7,164 bases of DNA from CBIHLX01 sp966210935 (GCA_966210935.1 CBIHLX010000040.1:1-7164), one strand, 5' to 3'. Shown: positions 1 through 6,101, numbered from the stretch's first letter. The notes: generated by a model not told the origin, from the letters alone. A program made the numbers and translations.

Positions 1-1645
1 CATTTGTACCACCTCGCGCCAAGCTATCACGAATACGCTGCTTGAGTTCACGACTCAGATTCTTCGCTACAGGCTTTGCACTTCGCATCGGCAGTTCACG
101 TGGCAACTTATCAAATCCATAGAGACGACCCACCTCTTCCACGACATCCTCAGCAAGCTCGATATCCATACGCCAGAATGGAGCCCAATAAAACAGGGTT
201 GGCTCGCTTGTGCCAGGTTTCTCATAAGCCTCGATCTCAACATTCGTCAAAAGTTTTACAACCTGACCAGCATCTAGATCTAACCCAAGGCGACTATTAA
301 TAAACTCAACCTCAAGCGCTTCTGGACCACCCATAGGAAATCCCATATCAGTCGCTGAATCAGCGCGCTTCACATCAAAGACCTCACCCGCCTGCTTACC
401 GCCTGCAATATCCTGCAGGGCAGTCATAAGAAGACCAAGGACGCGGTCGTTTTGTAGTGGTGACTGGCCCTTATTGAAGCGAGTTAACGCATCAGTGAAG
501 ACACCGTGACGCATGCTAGTCTTGCGAACAGCATACATATCAAAAGTTGCCACTTCGAGTACAACATTTTTAGTTTCAGCGGAAACTTCACTGTTGCCAC
601 CGCCCATGATGCCTCCAAGCCCGACAATACCTTCACCGTCGACGATGACAATATCCTCATCGCTCAACTCATAGGTCTTTCCGTTGAGTAATGTTGCAGT
701 TTCACCCTTTTGAGCAAGGCGTGCGCCAAGCTTTTGACCACGAAGTTTATCGTAATCATATGCATGCACTGGCTGCGCCGATAAGAGCATAATGTAGTTC
801 GTAAGATCAACGACATTATTAATTGCCTTGCTTCCCAGACGCACCAATTCACACTGGAGCCATAGCGGGCTTGGCTTAATCTCTATGTCCTTCATGGTAA
901 CCGCCATAAAGCGCGCTACTTTTTCAGGAGCTTTGTTGAACACTTCTAGGCTCAAGCCTTCGCCACTGCCAAATTCAGGTTTATCAAGATACCATACTGG
1001 ACTCGTAAATGGCTGGCCAAAAATACCAGCAATTTCTCGCGCCACACCCAGTTGGCCAAAGCAGTCCGGACGATGTGTAAACATCTTGTTTTCGATATCA
1101 ATAATTGTGTCGTCTAAACCATACGCCTTCGCAAAACTAACACCAGGTTCGATTGCGAGGCCGACTGGCCGCGGTTCCGCTGGATCAATTTCAATAATGC
1201 CGTCATGATCACTATTAATAGCCAGCTCGTCTCCGGCCGCTAGCATGCCGTGACTCAGCACACCGCGCAGCTCACGTGAGCTTAAGACAAATGGCTCTTC
1301 GTCATCGAAACTTGCCGGTACGGTACTTTGCGGCGGCAACCAAACAGCAAAAATTCCCGCTCGTGCATTCGGCGCGCCACAGACCACCTGGACAAAGCCG
1401 CTATCATTGCGCGGCACGTCAGGCGTCACGCCACCGTCATCCACCAAGCATACGCGTAAACGATCTGCATTTGGATGCTGCTCAGCACTCACGACATTCA
1501 CGACGACTGCGTCCGCATACTTCCGACCCAGGTCAACAACATCTTCAACGCCACCAAGCTGCTCGTTGATCCGCTTCACGAGCTCGTCAACGGAAGGAAG
1601 CTCGAAATTAATATATTGCTTAACGGTATTTAAACTAACTTTCAT
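1..1645 (-). CDS. pheT: Phenylalanine--tRNA ligase beta subunit (partial, C-terminus off left edge)
   Basis: The frame is open for 548 codons from ATG at 1645 to the window edge. PheT is usually about 800 residues, so roughly 250 C-terminal residues (the rest of the catalytic-like core and the anticodon-binding domain) are missing. The product is the large subunit of the cytosolic (alpha-beta)2 enzyme that charges tRNA-Phe; this subunit supplies tRNA binding and B3/B4 editing. Visible parts: the typical N-terminus MKVSLNTVKQYI; an EMAP/tRNA-binding domain at about 43-155 (HPNADRLRV at 57-65, VCGAPNARAG at 88-97, LRGVLSHGML at 126-135); B3/B4 at about 180-400 (HRPDCFGQLGVAREIA at 191-206, INNVVDLTNYIM at 275-286, QPVHAYD at 291-297, GGIMGG at 344-349); a B5-like region at about 420-490; and the start of the core (WRMDIELAEDVVEEVGRLYG at 491-510). 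Translation is probably coupled to pheS, because the start codon directly follows the pheS stop. Confidence 0.96.
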   Translation of the reverse strand, partial: MKVSLNTVKQYINFELPSVDELVKRINEQLGGVEDVVDLGRKYADAVVVNVVSAEQHPNADRLRVCLVDDGGVTPDVPRNDSGFVQVVCGAPNARAGIFAVWLPPQSTVPASFDDEEPFVLSSRELRGVLSHGMLAAGDELAINSDHDGIIEIDPAEPRPVGLAIEPGVSFAKAYGLDDTIIDIENKMFTHRPDCFGQLGVAREIAGIFGQPFTSPVWYLDKPEFGSGEGLSLEVFNKAPEKVARFMAVTMKDIEIKPSPLWLQCELVRLGSKAINNVVDLTNYIMLLSAQPVHAYDYDKLRGQKLGARLAQKGETATLLNGKTYELSDEDIVIVDGEGIVGLGGIMGGGNSEVSAETKNVVLEVATFDMYAVRKTSMRHGVFTDALTRFNKGQSPLQNDRVLGLLMTALQDIAGGKQAGEVFDVKRADSATDMGFPMGGPEALEVEFINSRLGLDLDAGQVVKLLTNVEIEAYEKPGTSEPTLFYWAPFWRMDIELAEDVVEEVGRLYGFDKLPRELPMRSAKPVAKNLSRELKQRIRDSLARGGTN

Positions 1646-2689
1646 CTAAAACTGCCTCAAAAAGTCTAATTTTGCACTCTCAAAATGTCGGACATCTTCG
1701 ATGCCGTACTTCATCATCACCAAGCGGTCAATGCCGCAGCCAAACGCAAATCCAGTGTATTCATTTGGATCAATATCGGCAGCGCGCAGCACATTCGGGT
1801 GAATCATACCGCAACCAAGCAACTCAATCCAACCTTCACCAGAACACACCTTACAGTTTGGATCCTTGCCCTCGCAAAACGGACAGCTCAGGGCAAACTC
1901 AAAGCTTGGCTCGGTAAACGGAAAATAGAATGGATTAACGCGAACGTTCAACTTTTTACCATAGTATTCTTCCAGAAATCCCTGAAGCGTCGCGATAAGC
2001 ATACCGGCATGCACACCCTTGGCGACATAAATACCTTCCACCTGATAGAAGGTGTGTTCGTGGCGTGCATCGAGATCTTCATTACGGAAGACGCGGTCTG
2101 GAACCACGGCTGCAATCGCTTCGCCGCTATCCAGCTGGGCGCGATACTTCTTGAGAACGCGGTTCTGCATTGTGCTCGTGTGCGCAGGCGCAATCAGCGG
2201 ATCACCATCACGATCCGTCTCGACTGTCATGAACGTATCATAGTCGTCGCGTGCCGGGTGACCTTTCGGGAAATTGAGCGTTTCAAACATGTGATACTGG
2301 TCGTCAATTTCGCGAGAATCTTCAATTACGAAGCCCATGCGCTCAAATATACCGGATAGTCGATGGACTTCCTGCATGAGCGGATGAATCGACCCTTGGA
2401 TGGTCGAAAGCAGCGCAGGCGCACTAGCGTTAATATCCCAAGGTGCCGTCACATCAAGCGGGGCAACCTTCGCACTTTCGAGCATTGCATCTCGATCAGT
2501 CACGGCAGCGTCAAGCGCCTGTTTTAACTCATTTACCGCCTTACCATATGCACCGCGCTCTTCAGGGGGAAGTGTTGGCAGCACGGCATAGAGCTGCTTT
2601 AGTTCCGGTGCTCGCAGAACAGCTCGAGGATCATCTGTGGCCGCGATACGCGCCAGCAACGCTTCGCGGACTTCATCAATGTTTGTCAT
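1646..2689 (-). CDS. pheS: Phenylalanine--tRNA ligase alpha subunit
   Basis: This 347-residue protein is a full-length class II catalytic subunit of the cytosolic PheRS; it activates phenylalanine with ATP and transfers it to tRNA-Phe. An N-terminal coiled-coil tRNA-binding arm covers about 1-80. The catalytic domain has a motif 1 region at about 101-120 (HPLMQEVHRL at 102-111), PAHTSTMQ at 168-175, motif 2 (FRNEDLDARH at 201-210, with FYQVEG at 214-219) and motif 3 (GFAFGCGIDRL at 313-323, Arg322). GCGMIHPNVLR (292-302) is the usual pocket segment, and the C-terminus LDFLRQF is typical. Between beta strands there is a four-cysteine knuckle, CPFC (269-272) and CKVC (279-282); similar Cys pairs occur in PheS of some Gram-positive bacteria, whereas the E. 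coli type lacks them. It is cotranscribed with pheT. The ATG at 2689 sits 10 nt after a TATACT box, leaving almost no leader, so neither a T-box nor a leader-peptide attenuator can fit. Confidence 0.97.
   Translation of the reverse strand: MTNIDEVREALLARIAATDDPRAVLRAPELKQLYAVLPTLPPEERGAYGKAVNELKQALDAAVTDRDAMLESAKVAPLDVTAPWDINASAPALLSTIQGSIHPLMQEVHRLSGIFERMGFVIEDSREIDDQYHMFETLNFPKGHPARDDYDTFMTVETDRDGDPLIAPAHTSTMQNRVLKKYRAQLDSGEAIAAVVPDRVFRNEDLDARHEHTFYQVEGIYVAKGVHAGMLIATLQGFLEEYYGKKLNVRVNPFYFPFTEPSFEFALSCPFCEGKDPNCKVCSGEGWIELLGCGMIHPNVLRAADIDPNEYTGFAFGCGIDRLVMMKYGIEDVRHFESAKLDFLRQF
1654..1659 (-). promoter_or_regulatory. Ribosome binding site of pheT inside the end of pheS
   Basis: On the minus strand GAGG (1658-1655) lies 9 nt before the pheT ATG, inside the last codons of pheS. 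Together with the TAG|ATG junction (1648-1646 stop, 1645-1643 start) it supports the chosen pheT start and translational coupling, which would keep the two subunits in balance. Confidence 0.7.
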
Positions 2690-2699
2690 AACTTCTTTC

Positions 2700-2705
2700 A
2701 GTATA
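2700..2705 (-). promoter_or_regulatory. Predicted -10 element of the pheST promoter
   Basis: TATACT on the minus strand ends 10 nt before the pheS ATG. A start site about 7 nt downstream would give an untranslated leader of about 3 nt. I find no good -35 at 16-18 nt; the nearest partial match, TAGACT, is about 22 nt upstream. An AGAAG stretch just before ATG is too close to the start to be a normal Shine-Dalgarno. Transcription could also read through from the small gene upstream, since I see no terminator in 2690-2730. Confidence 0.55.
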
Positions 2706-2730
2706 CGCTACAACAGGGGTAAAAGCGAGT

Positions 2731-2973
2731 CTAAATTTGCCCGTTTGCACGCATCATAATGATAACGAGCGCAGCAATCGCGAGGCCAACAACCACTAGC
2801 CATAACCATGCCAAGCTGGTCGTACGCTTTGTCCCTTGCATGTACTGAGAGTCCTCTATATTTTCGAGTTTATTTTCCGACTCAGCGCGGCTTCGCGCCT
2901 TCTCCTGCAGCTCAGCCGCAATGCGTCGCTGCAACTCGCTTCGTTCTTCGTTCTGTCGAATAAATAATGCCAT
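2731..2973 (-). CDS. Small single-pass membrane protein with coiled-coil N-terminus, function unknown
   Basis: This is an 80-residue protein. Residues about 8-45 are highly charged and helical (Arg/Glu-rich, such as QRRIAAELQEKARSRAESE) and probably form a coiled coil. They are followed by one hydrophobic helix at about 54-74 (LAWLWLVVVGLAIAALVIIM) and a short tail RANGQI. There is no N-terminal signal, so the charged part is predicted to be cytoplasmic with the C-terminus outside, like a tail-anchored protein. I do not recognise a named family. The DSQYMQGTKRTTSLAW juxtamembrane segment reminds me of small proteins in other Saccharibacteria, but this is from memory. It is transcribed toward pheST, with 41 bp between its stop and the pheS start, and diverges from the MIP gene. 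The start is supported by an extended -10 box 6 nt upstream. Confidence 0.75.
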   Translation of the reverse strand: MALFIRQNEERSELQRRIAAELQEKARSRAESENKLENIEDSQYMQGTKRTTSLAWLWLVVVGLAIAALVIIMMRANGQI

Positions 2974-2979
2974 ACTCTT

Positions 2980-2988
2980 AGTATACCA
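2980..2988 (-). promoter_or_regulatory. Extended -10 promoter of the 80-aa membrane protein gene
   Basis: TGGTATACT on the minus strand is an extended -10 element (TGn plus TATACT). Only 6 nt (AAGAGT) separate it from the ATG, so RNA polymerase would start at or within a base of the A of ATG, giving a leaderless mRNA. No convincing -35 lies at the normal distance, which fits an extended -10 promoter. Confidence 0.6.
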
Positions 2989-3012
2989 CTCGTGTTTATT
3001 GTCAGAGTTCTA

Positions 3013-3021
3013 TGCTATACT
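3013..3021 (+). promoter_or_regulatory. Extended -10 promoter of the MIP-family gene
   Basis: TGCTATACT on the plus strand is an extended -10 element 32 nt before the ATG. The predicted leader is about 25 nt and contains a strong Shine-Dalgarno. The -35 region is weak. It is divergent from the box at 2980-2988; the two -10 elements are only 24 bp apart, so the promoters share upstream DNA and may compete for polymerase. Confidence 0.65.
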
Positions 3022-3040
3022 AACGCCATATTTCACTATA

Positions 3041-3047
3041 AAGGAGG
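3041..3047 (+). promoter_or_regulatory. Strong Shine-Dalgarno of the MIP-family gene
   Basis: AAGGAGG lies 6 nt before the ATG at 3054. It is the best ribosome binding site in the window. It fixes the start at 3054 and shows that the lysine-rich N-terminal tail is really translated. Confidence 0.88.
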
Positions 3048-3053
3048 AAATAC

Positions 3054-3902
3054 ATGGCTACAAAGAAAGCCGCTTCGACGACGAAGAAATCGACCGCCAA
3101 AAAGGCACCCGTCGCTAAGCAAACTACAACCAAAGTTACTACTGTAAAAGCCGTTGAGGCTCGTCCAGCAGTTAAGGCAGCAGCCGCATCTCCAACTAAG
3201 TCACTGTTTGGTCGCGTCAATCGCGCGCCACTCATTGCTGCGCTCATTGCCGAGTTTATCGGTACATTCTTGCTTGCAGCAACGGTAGTTGCCGGCCAAG
3301 GCCAGCCAATCCTCGTGCTGTTTGCGCTTGTCGGTATCGTTCTGACAATCGCCAGCCTGTCTGGAGCATACGTCAACCCAGCCCTAACGATCGCTGGATG
3401 GGTAAGCCGCCGCCTCACTGGTCTGCGCGCACTTGGCTACGTTATTGCCCAGGTTCTCGGTGCAATGCTTGCGCTCGTGCTGCTAAACGCCTTCGTGCAG
3501 GCCTCGGCAACTGATAGCTCGGCACTTCTAAACCAGACTGCCAGCCTCTACAAAGCCGCTGAGATTCCAGCTGGCAAAGAATGGCTCGTTTTGAGCGCCG
3601 AACTTATCGGTAGTATCATTCTTGCCTTTGCGTTTGCTGCGGCAACTCGCATGGTTCTTGACCGTGCCGCACGTGGCCTGACTATCGGTCTTGGCTACTA
3701 CATCGGTCTCATGATCGCTGGCTCACTCGCAGCTGTCATTGGCGCTAGCGCAATCCTTAACCCGGCTGTCGCTATCGCACTCCAGGCAATCACCTTTACG
3801 GATGTTTGGCCAATTGCGATTTACGGCCTCACCGCAATCGTCGGTGCCGTACTCGGTTTCCTACTCCACGACTTCCTGAGCAACTCAGAAAAAGAAGCGT
3901 AG
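3054..3902 (+). CDS. Aquaporin/glycerol-facilitator (MIP) family channel with basic N-terminal tail
   Basis: This 282-residue membrane protein should form a passive pore for water or small neutral solutes. Residues about 1-50 are a Lys/Ala/Thr-rich, low-complexity tail with 11 Lys and a single acidic residue, resembling histone H1-type tails. The channel part shows the MIP internal repeat: AEFIGTF (66-72) and AELIGS (182-187) open the two halves, with half-helix motifs NPA at 108-110 (SGAYVNPALT) and NPA at 236-238 (AILNPAVAIA). About six membrane helices lie between 58 and 273. Oddly, the residue after the second NPA is Val239, where classical aquaporins have the selectivity-filter Arg. The filter His of water channels also appears to be absent near 218-219, by hand alignment. 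Substrate therefore cannot be assigned. It has its own promoter and a terminator just downstream, so it is monocistronic. Family is certain; specificity and the tail's role are unknown. Confidence 0.9.
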   Translation: MATKKAASTTKKSTAKKAPVAKQTTTKVTTVKAVEARPAVKAAAASPTKSLFGRVNRAPLIAALIAEFIGTFLLAATVVAGQGQPILVLFALVGIVLTIASLSGAYVNPALTIAGWVSRRLTGLRALGYVIAQVLGAMLALVLLNAFVQASATDSSALLNQTASLYKAAEIPAGKEWLVLSAELIGSIILAFAFAAATRMVLDRAARGLTIGLGYYIGLMIAGSLAAVIGASAILNPAVAIALQAITFTDVWPIAIYGLTAIVGAVLGFLLHDFLSNSEKEA

Positions 3903-3918
3903 GTACAACTACCAATGA

Positions 3919-3948
3919 AAATCCCGCCGATTATGGCGGGATTTTTTT
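3919..3948 (+). terminator. Intrinsic terminator between convergent MIP and rmuC genes
   Basis: A perfect 10-bp stem, AAATCCCGCC / GGCGGGATTT (3919-3928 with 3935-3944), has a 6-nt loop GATTAT and seven T residues at 3942-3948. It starts 16 nt after the MIP stop. On the minus strand the same hairpin is followed by a shorter TTTT run, so it may also stop rmuC transcripts, whose coding region ends at 3952. Confidence 0.92.
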
Positions 3949-3951
3949 ATG

Positions 3952-5025
3952 TTAGTCTTCACGACTCGGCTTATCGAGCAGCAGCGGATCAACAGTAGAC
4001 TCGCTCGCAGCAATCTTCACAATATCTTTATCAACCTTAGCTAGCTCTTTATGTGCTGCGTTATAGTGGTTGACCGTGGTACCGAGCGCATTACCCAGCT
4101 TTTGCATATAATCCTCAAAACGACCGATATGCTGACCAAGCTTGCCAACACGGACCTGGATATCTTTCGCTTGCTCTTCAATTTGCAGACTACGAAGCCC
4201 CTGTAGGACCGTTTGCAGATATGCCATAAAGCTCGTCGGGCTCACAATAATCACGCGTTTGTCACGAAAAGCATATTCAATTAGATCTCGTGAACTACCA
4301 CCCGTACCGACGTTATTAATTAAAAGATCATAGTAAAGAGACTCGCTCGGAATAAACATAAATGCAAAGTCCATCGTCTTCTCGCTAGTGCGGATATACT
4401 TGCTTGTTTCATCAATACGACCCTTGAGGTCAGCCTTCACGCGCAGCAAGTAGCGTTCACGCTCATCTTTATCGGCGGCTACAATCATGCGGTTGTAATT
4501 TTCAAGACTAAACTTACTGTCGATCGACAGCATCTGTCCCTTTTCAAGAAAAATCACCGCATCAACAATCTCTCCATCAGCAAACTTATACTGCATCTGG
4601 AACTGCCCTGGCGGCAATACATTCTCAAGCACACTCTGCAGATAGTATTCGCCAAAAACGCCACGTTGTTTTGGATTTTGAAGCACATTTTGCAATGTCT
4701 TGAGCTCATCCGCCACGTCGACCACCCTGCGGTTAGTCTCGTCGAGCTTTGCCAGGCGCTGCGTCACGTCGGCCACAAGTTTGGCACTCTCACTGAGCTG
4801 CCGCTGGACAGACGTCTGCACCGCCAAGTTACTGCGCTCAAGCTTGTCGCCCATCGTCTGCTGCAGACCAGCGATACTGCGCGACAGCTCAGTGACGTCG
4901 GCCTTCATAAGCTCCACTGCACTCGAGTTCCTAAGCTCACGTAATCGGCCGTTTAAGACAGCAATAACCGCTCCAAAACCAAGAATCACTACTATCAACA
5001 CTATCGAGAGAATTACTATATCCAT
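3952..5025 (-). CDS. rmuC: RmuC-family DNA recombination protein
   Basis: This 357-residue protein belongs to the RmuC (DUF195) family, which in E. coli limits recombination at inverted repeats; the family is related to PD-(D/E)XK nucleases. Domains in order: an N-terminal membrane anchor at about 4-24, a coiled coil at about 28-115, the RmuC domain at about 117-330, and a short charged tail. Family signatures are RGVFGEYYLQSVLE (121-134), DAVIFL (155-160), LSIDSKFSLENY (166-177), FMFIPSES (222-229) and SPTSFMAYLQTVLQGLR (262-278). Candidate nuclease residues are Glu126, Asp155 and Asp169-x-Lys171. The length is somewhat short compared with E. coli RmuC (about 475 residues); the difference appears to lie mainly in the coiled coil. 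ATG 5025 is chosen because the anchor begins there and a TATACT box lies 6 nt upstream. The gene sits 15 bp after an unknown membrane protein gene but has its own promoter. Confidence 0.93.
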   Translation of the reverse strand: MDIVILSIVLIVVILGFGAVIAVLNGRLRELRNSSAVELMKADVTELSRSIAGLQQTMGDKLERSNLAVQTSVQRQLSESAKLVADVTQRLAKLDETNRRVVDVADELKTLQNVLQNPKQRGVFGEYYLQSVLENVLPPGQFQMQYKFADGEIVDAVIFLEKGQMLSIDSKFSLENYNRMIVAADKDERERYLLRVKADLKGRIDETSKYIRTSEKTMDFAFMFIPSESLYYDLLINNVGTGGSSRDLIEYAFRDKRVIIVSPTSFMAYLQTVLQGLRSLQIEEQAKDIQVRVGKLGQHIGRFEDYMQKLGNALGTTVNHYNAAHKELAKVDKDIVKIAASESTVDPLLLDKPSRED

Positions 5026-5031
5026 TCCCTC

Positions 5032-5040
5032 AGTATAGCA
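5032..5040 (-). promoter_or_regulatory. Extended -10 promoter of rmuC
   Basis: TGCTATACT on the minus strand fills the 15-bp gap between the upstream stop codon and the rmuC ATG, with 6 nt (GAGGGA) between box and ATG. The predicted transcript would be leaderless. GAGG is present but abuts the ATG, too close to act as a normal Shine-Dalgarno on this mRNA. Confidence 0.62.
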
Positions 5041-5529
5041 TTAGCTATTTAGCACAAAACGCACCAGCACAAGGACGATAATTGCGATAATCACCGCCCA
5101 CAGCATCGAGCGAAGTCGCATCACCCAACTAAATAGCATATAGGCAACGCTAAAGAGTAACGCGCCTACAAATAGCGCCGTGTACCAAGGTTGCGTATCA
5201 AGAATATTAAACACTCCCCATAGTGCCAAAGCAGCCGCTAACCCTACGAGCAATGGGCGGAAAATCTGCAATCGGACCAACCCCCATACTCCCAGCCCAG
5301 TCGCAATTAGCACACCAGCAGTATAGCCGTAATTGCCCGACGCAGCACAGCCTTCGGCACCTGCATCACGACAGAATATAAATCTAAATAGCGCAACATC
5401 TAAAATCTGGCCCACTACCCATGCCGCCGCTCCGACCCCAAGGCCAACAATACCAACCCATAGCAATTGACGATAGTTCATTGTCACCGCCGGCTCCACC
5501 CGTTCGATCAATTCACGTATCTTTACCAC
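5041..5529 (-). CDS. Multi-pass membrane protein, function unknown
   Basis: This is a 162-residue hydrophobic protein with a GTG start. The start is supported by AAGAGGAG 6 nt upstream; a nearby ATG (5531-5529) is out of frame and stops after two codons. Predicted helices lie at about 22-44, 68-87, 91-110, 115-136 and 140-160. The N-terminal 20 residues are charged and probably cytoplasmic. The loop between helices 1 and 2 holds Cys53 and Cys61 (CRDAGAEGC), spaced so that they could form a disulfide if the loop faces outside. I do not recognise a family and see no catalytic motif. It lies between the PAP2 phosphatase gene and rmuC on the same strand, with separate promoter signals, so the neighbours say little about its role. 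Confidence 0.82.
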   Translation of the reverse strand: MVKIRELIERVEPAVTMNYRQLLWVGIVGLGVGAAAWVVGQILDVALFRFIFCRDAGAEGCAASGNYGYTAGVLIATGLGVWGLVRLQIFRPLLVGLAAALALWGVFNILDTQPWYTALFVGALLFSVAYMLFSWVMRLRSMLWAVIIAIIVLVLVRFVLNS

Positions 5530-5535
5530 ATCTAT

Positions 5536-5543
5536 CTCCTCTT
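5536..5543 (-). promoter_or_regulatory. Shine-Dalgarno deciding the GTG start of the 162-aa membrane protein
   Basis: AAGAGGAG on the minus strand lies 6 nt before GTG at 5529. It supports the GTG start over later in-frame ATG codons such as the one at codon 17. Confidence 0.8.
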
Positions 5544-5553
5544 AGATGGAGTA

Positions 5554-5582
5554 AGTATAGTCGATTTTTTATTTTTTGGCGA
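5554..5582 (-). promoter_or_regulatory. Promoter of the 162-aa membrane protein gene
   Basis: On the minus strand a -35-like TCGCCA (5582-5577, 4 of 6 to TTGACA) is separated by exactly 17 nt from a -10 TATACT (5559-5554). The spacer is almost all A/T (two A6 runs). The -35 lies in the last codons of the PAP2 gene. The predicted leader is about 17 nt and carries the Shine-Dalgarno. Confidence 0.6.
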
Positions 5583-6066
5583 TAGACTGGCGACGCAGTG
5601 GCATCCGATCAGCCTGCAAATACCAAACAATACCAGTGACTGCAACAACAATACCGCCGATTACATCAAGTGGCGTGTGTACGAGGGCGAGCACACGCCC
5701 AAGGCACGTGAGCAGCGTAAGACTAGCCAGGATGAGAGCAATCCTTTTTGCTCGCGTCTCAAACCATACGGCAAGTGTCAGAAAAGTGGCAAAGAGTGCA
5801 TGGTCAGACGGAAAACCAGGGTTATTAAGATATGATGCTCCGGCTTCTAATCCTAATAACTCAAAGGGTCGCTCGGTTGCAGGTTGATAGACCACGCCAA
5901 GTAATTTGGCAATCAAAAAAGCCGTCAGTCCTGCCATCAGAACCCGGCTATATGCTTCAAATCGACAACCCTTAGGCACACGCAACAAGAGCGCGTAGCC
6001 CGCAAGCAGTACAATTGGCAACATAGCGCCATCGGCGAGTATACGAACAAACGTTTCCATAACCAT
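5569..6066 (-). CDS. PAP2-family phosphatase (possible undecaprenyl-diphosphatase or lipid phosphatase)
   Basis: This 165-residue membrane protein carries PAP2 acid phosphatase motifs: an RPF segment (Arg66-Pro67, in YQPATERPFE), PSDH (86-89, with His89) and R-x5-H-x3-D (Arg124, His130, Asp134, in GRVLALVHTPLD). His130 is the expected nucleophile and His89 the acid. The Lys of the classical first motif (K-x6-RP) is not at its usual place; the closest is Lys54. Membrane helices lie at about 10-29, 41-60, 90-102, 108-128 and 132-150. Small bacterial members, such as the BcrC type, dephosphorylate undecaprenyl pyrophosphate to recycle the cell-wall lipid carrier at the outer face of the membrane; that role is plausible here but not proven. 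ATG 6066 is preferred to ATG 6060 because a TATACT box lies 7 nt upstream, predicting transcription start at the ATG itself. Confidence 0.88.
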   Translation of the reverse strand: MVMETFVRILADGAMLPIVLLAGYALLLRVPKGCRFEAYSRVLMAGLTAFLIAKLLGVVYQPATERPFELLGLEAGASYLNNPGFPSDHALFATFLTLAVWFETRAKRIALILASLTLLTCLGRVLALVHTPLDVIGGIVVAVTGIVWYLQADRMPLRRQSIAKK

Positions 6067-6073
6067 TATTTCA

Positions 6074-6101
6074 AGTATACTCGCCTAGACACCAGACGCA
6101 A
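6074..6101 (-). promoter_or_regulatory. Promoter of the PAP2 gene, predicted leaderless
   Basis: On the minus strand TTGCGT (6101-6096) is followed after 16 nt by TATACT (6079-6074) and after 7 more nt by the ATG at 6066. That spacing puts the expected transcription start on the A of the ATG. No Shine-Dalgarno is present. Confidence 0.62.

Noticed and set aside
76..1569. Several plus-strand open frames across the first 1.6 kb
   Set aside because: They are antisense to pheT, whose frame is continuous for 548 codons with clear family motifs. Their translations are low-complexity and unlike known proteins, and they lack ribosome binding sites.
1685..2359. A 224-codon plus-strand open frame opposite pheS
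   Set aside because: pheS is certain from its motifs on the other strand; this frame has no recognisable domain or start signal.
2999..3004. TTGTCA / TGACAA as a shared -35 for both divergent promoters
   Set aside because: Spacing to the two -10 boxes is about 11 and 14 nt, too short for a normal sigma70-type promoter.
3020..3418. A 132-codon minus-strand open frame over the MIP gene
   Set aside because: It is an antisense shadow of the strongly supported MIP coding region, with Thr/Ala-biased composition that mirrors the other strand's codons.
5467..5835. A 122-codon plus-strand open frame opposite PAP2
   Set aside because: It covers the PAP2 catalytic motifs in antisense and crosses the promoter and start of the next gene; no ribosome binding site was seen.
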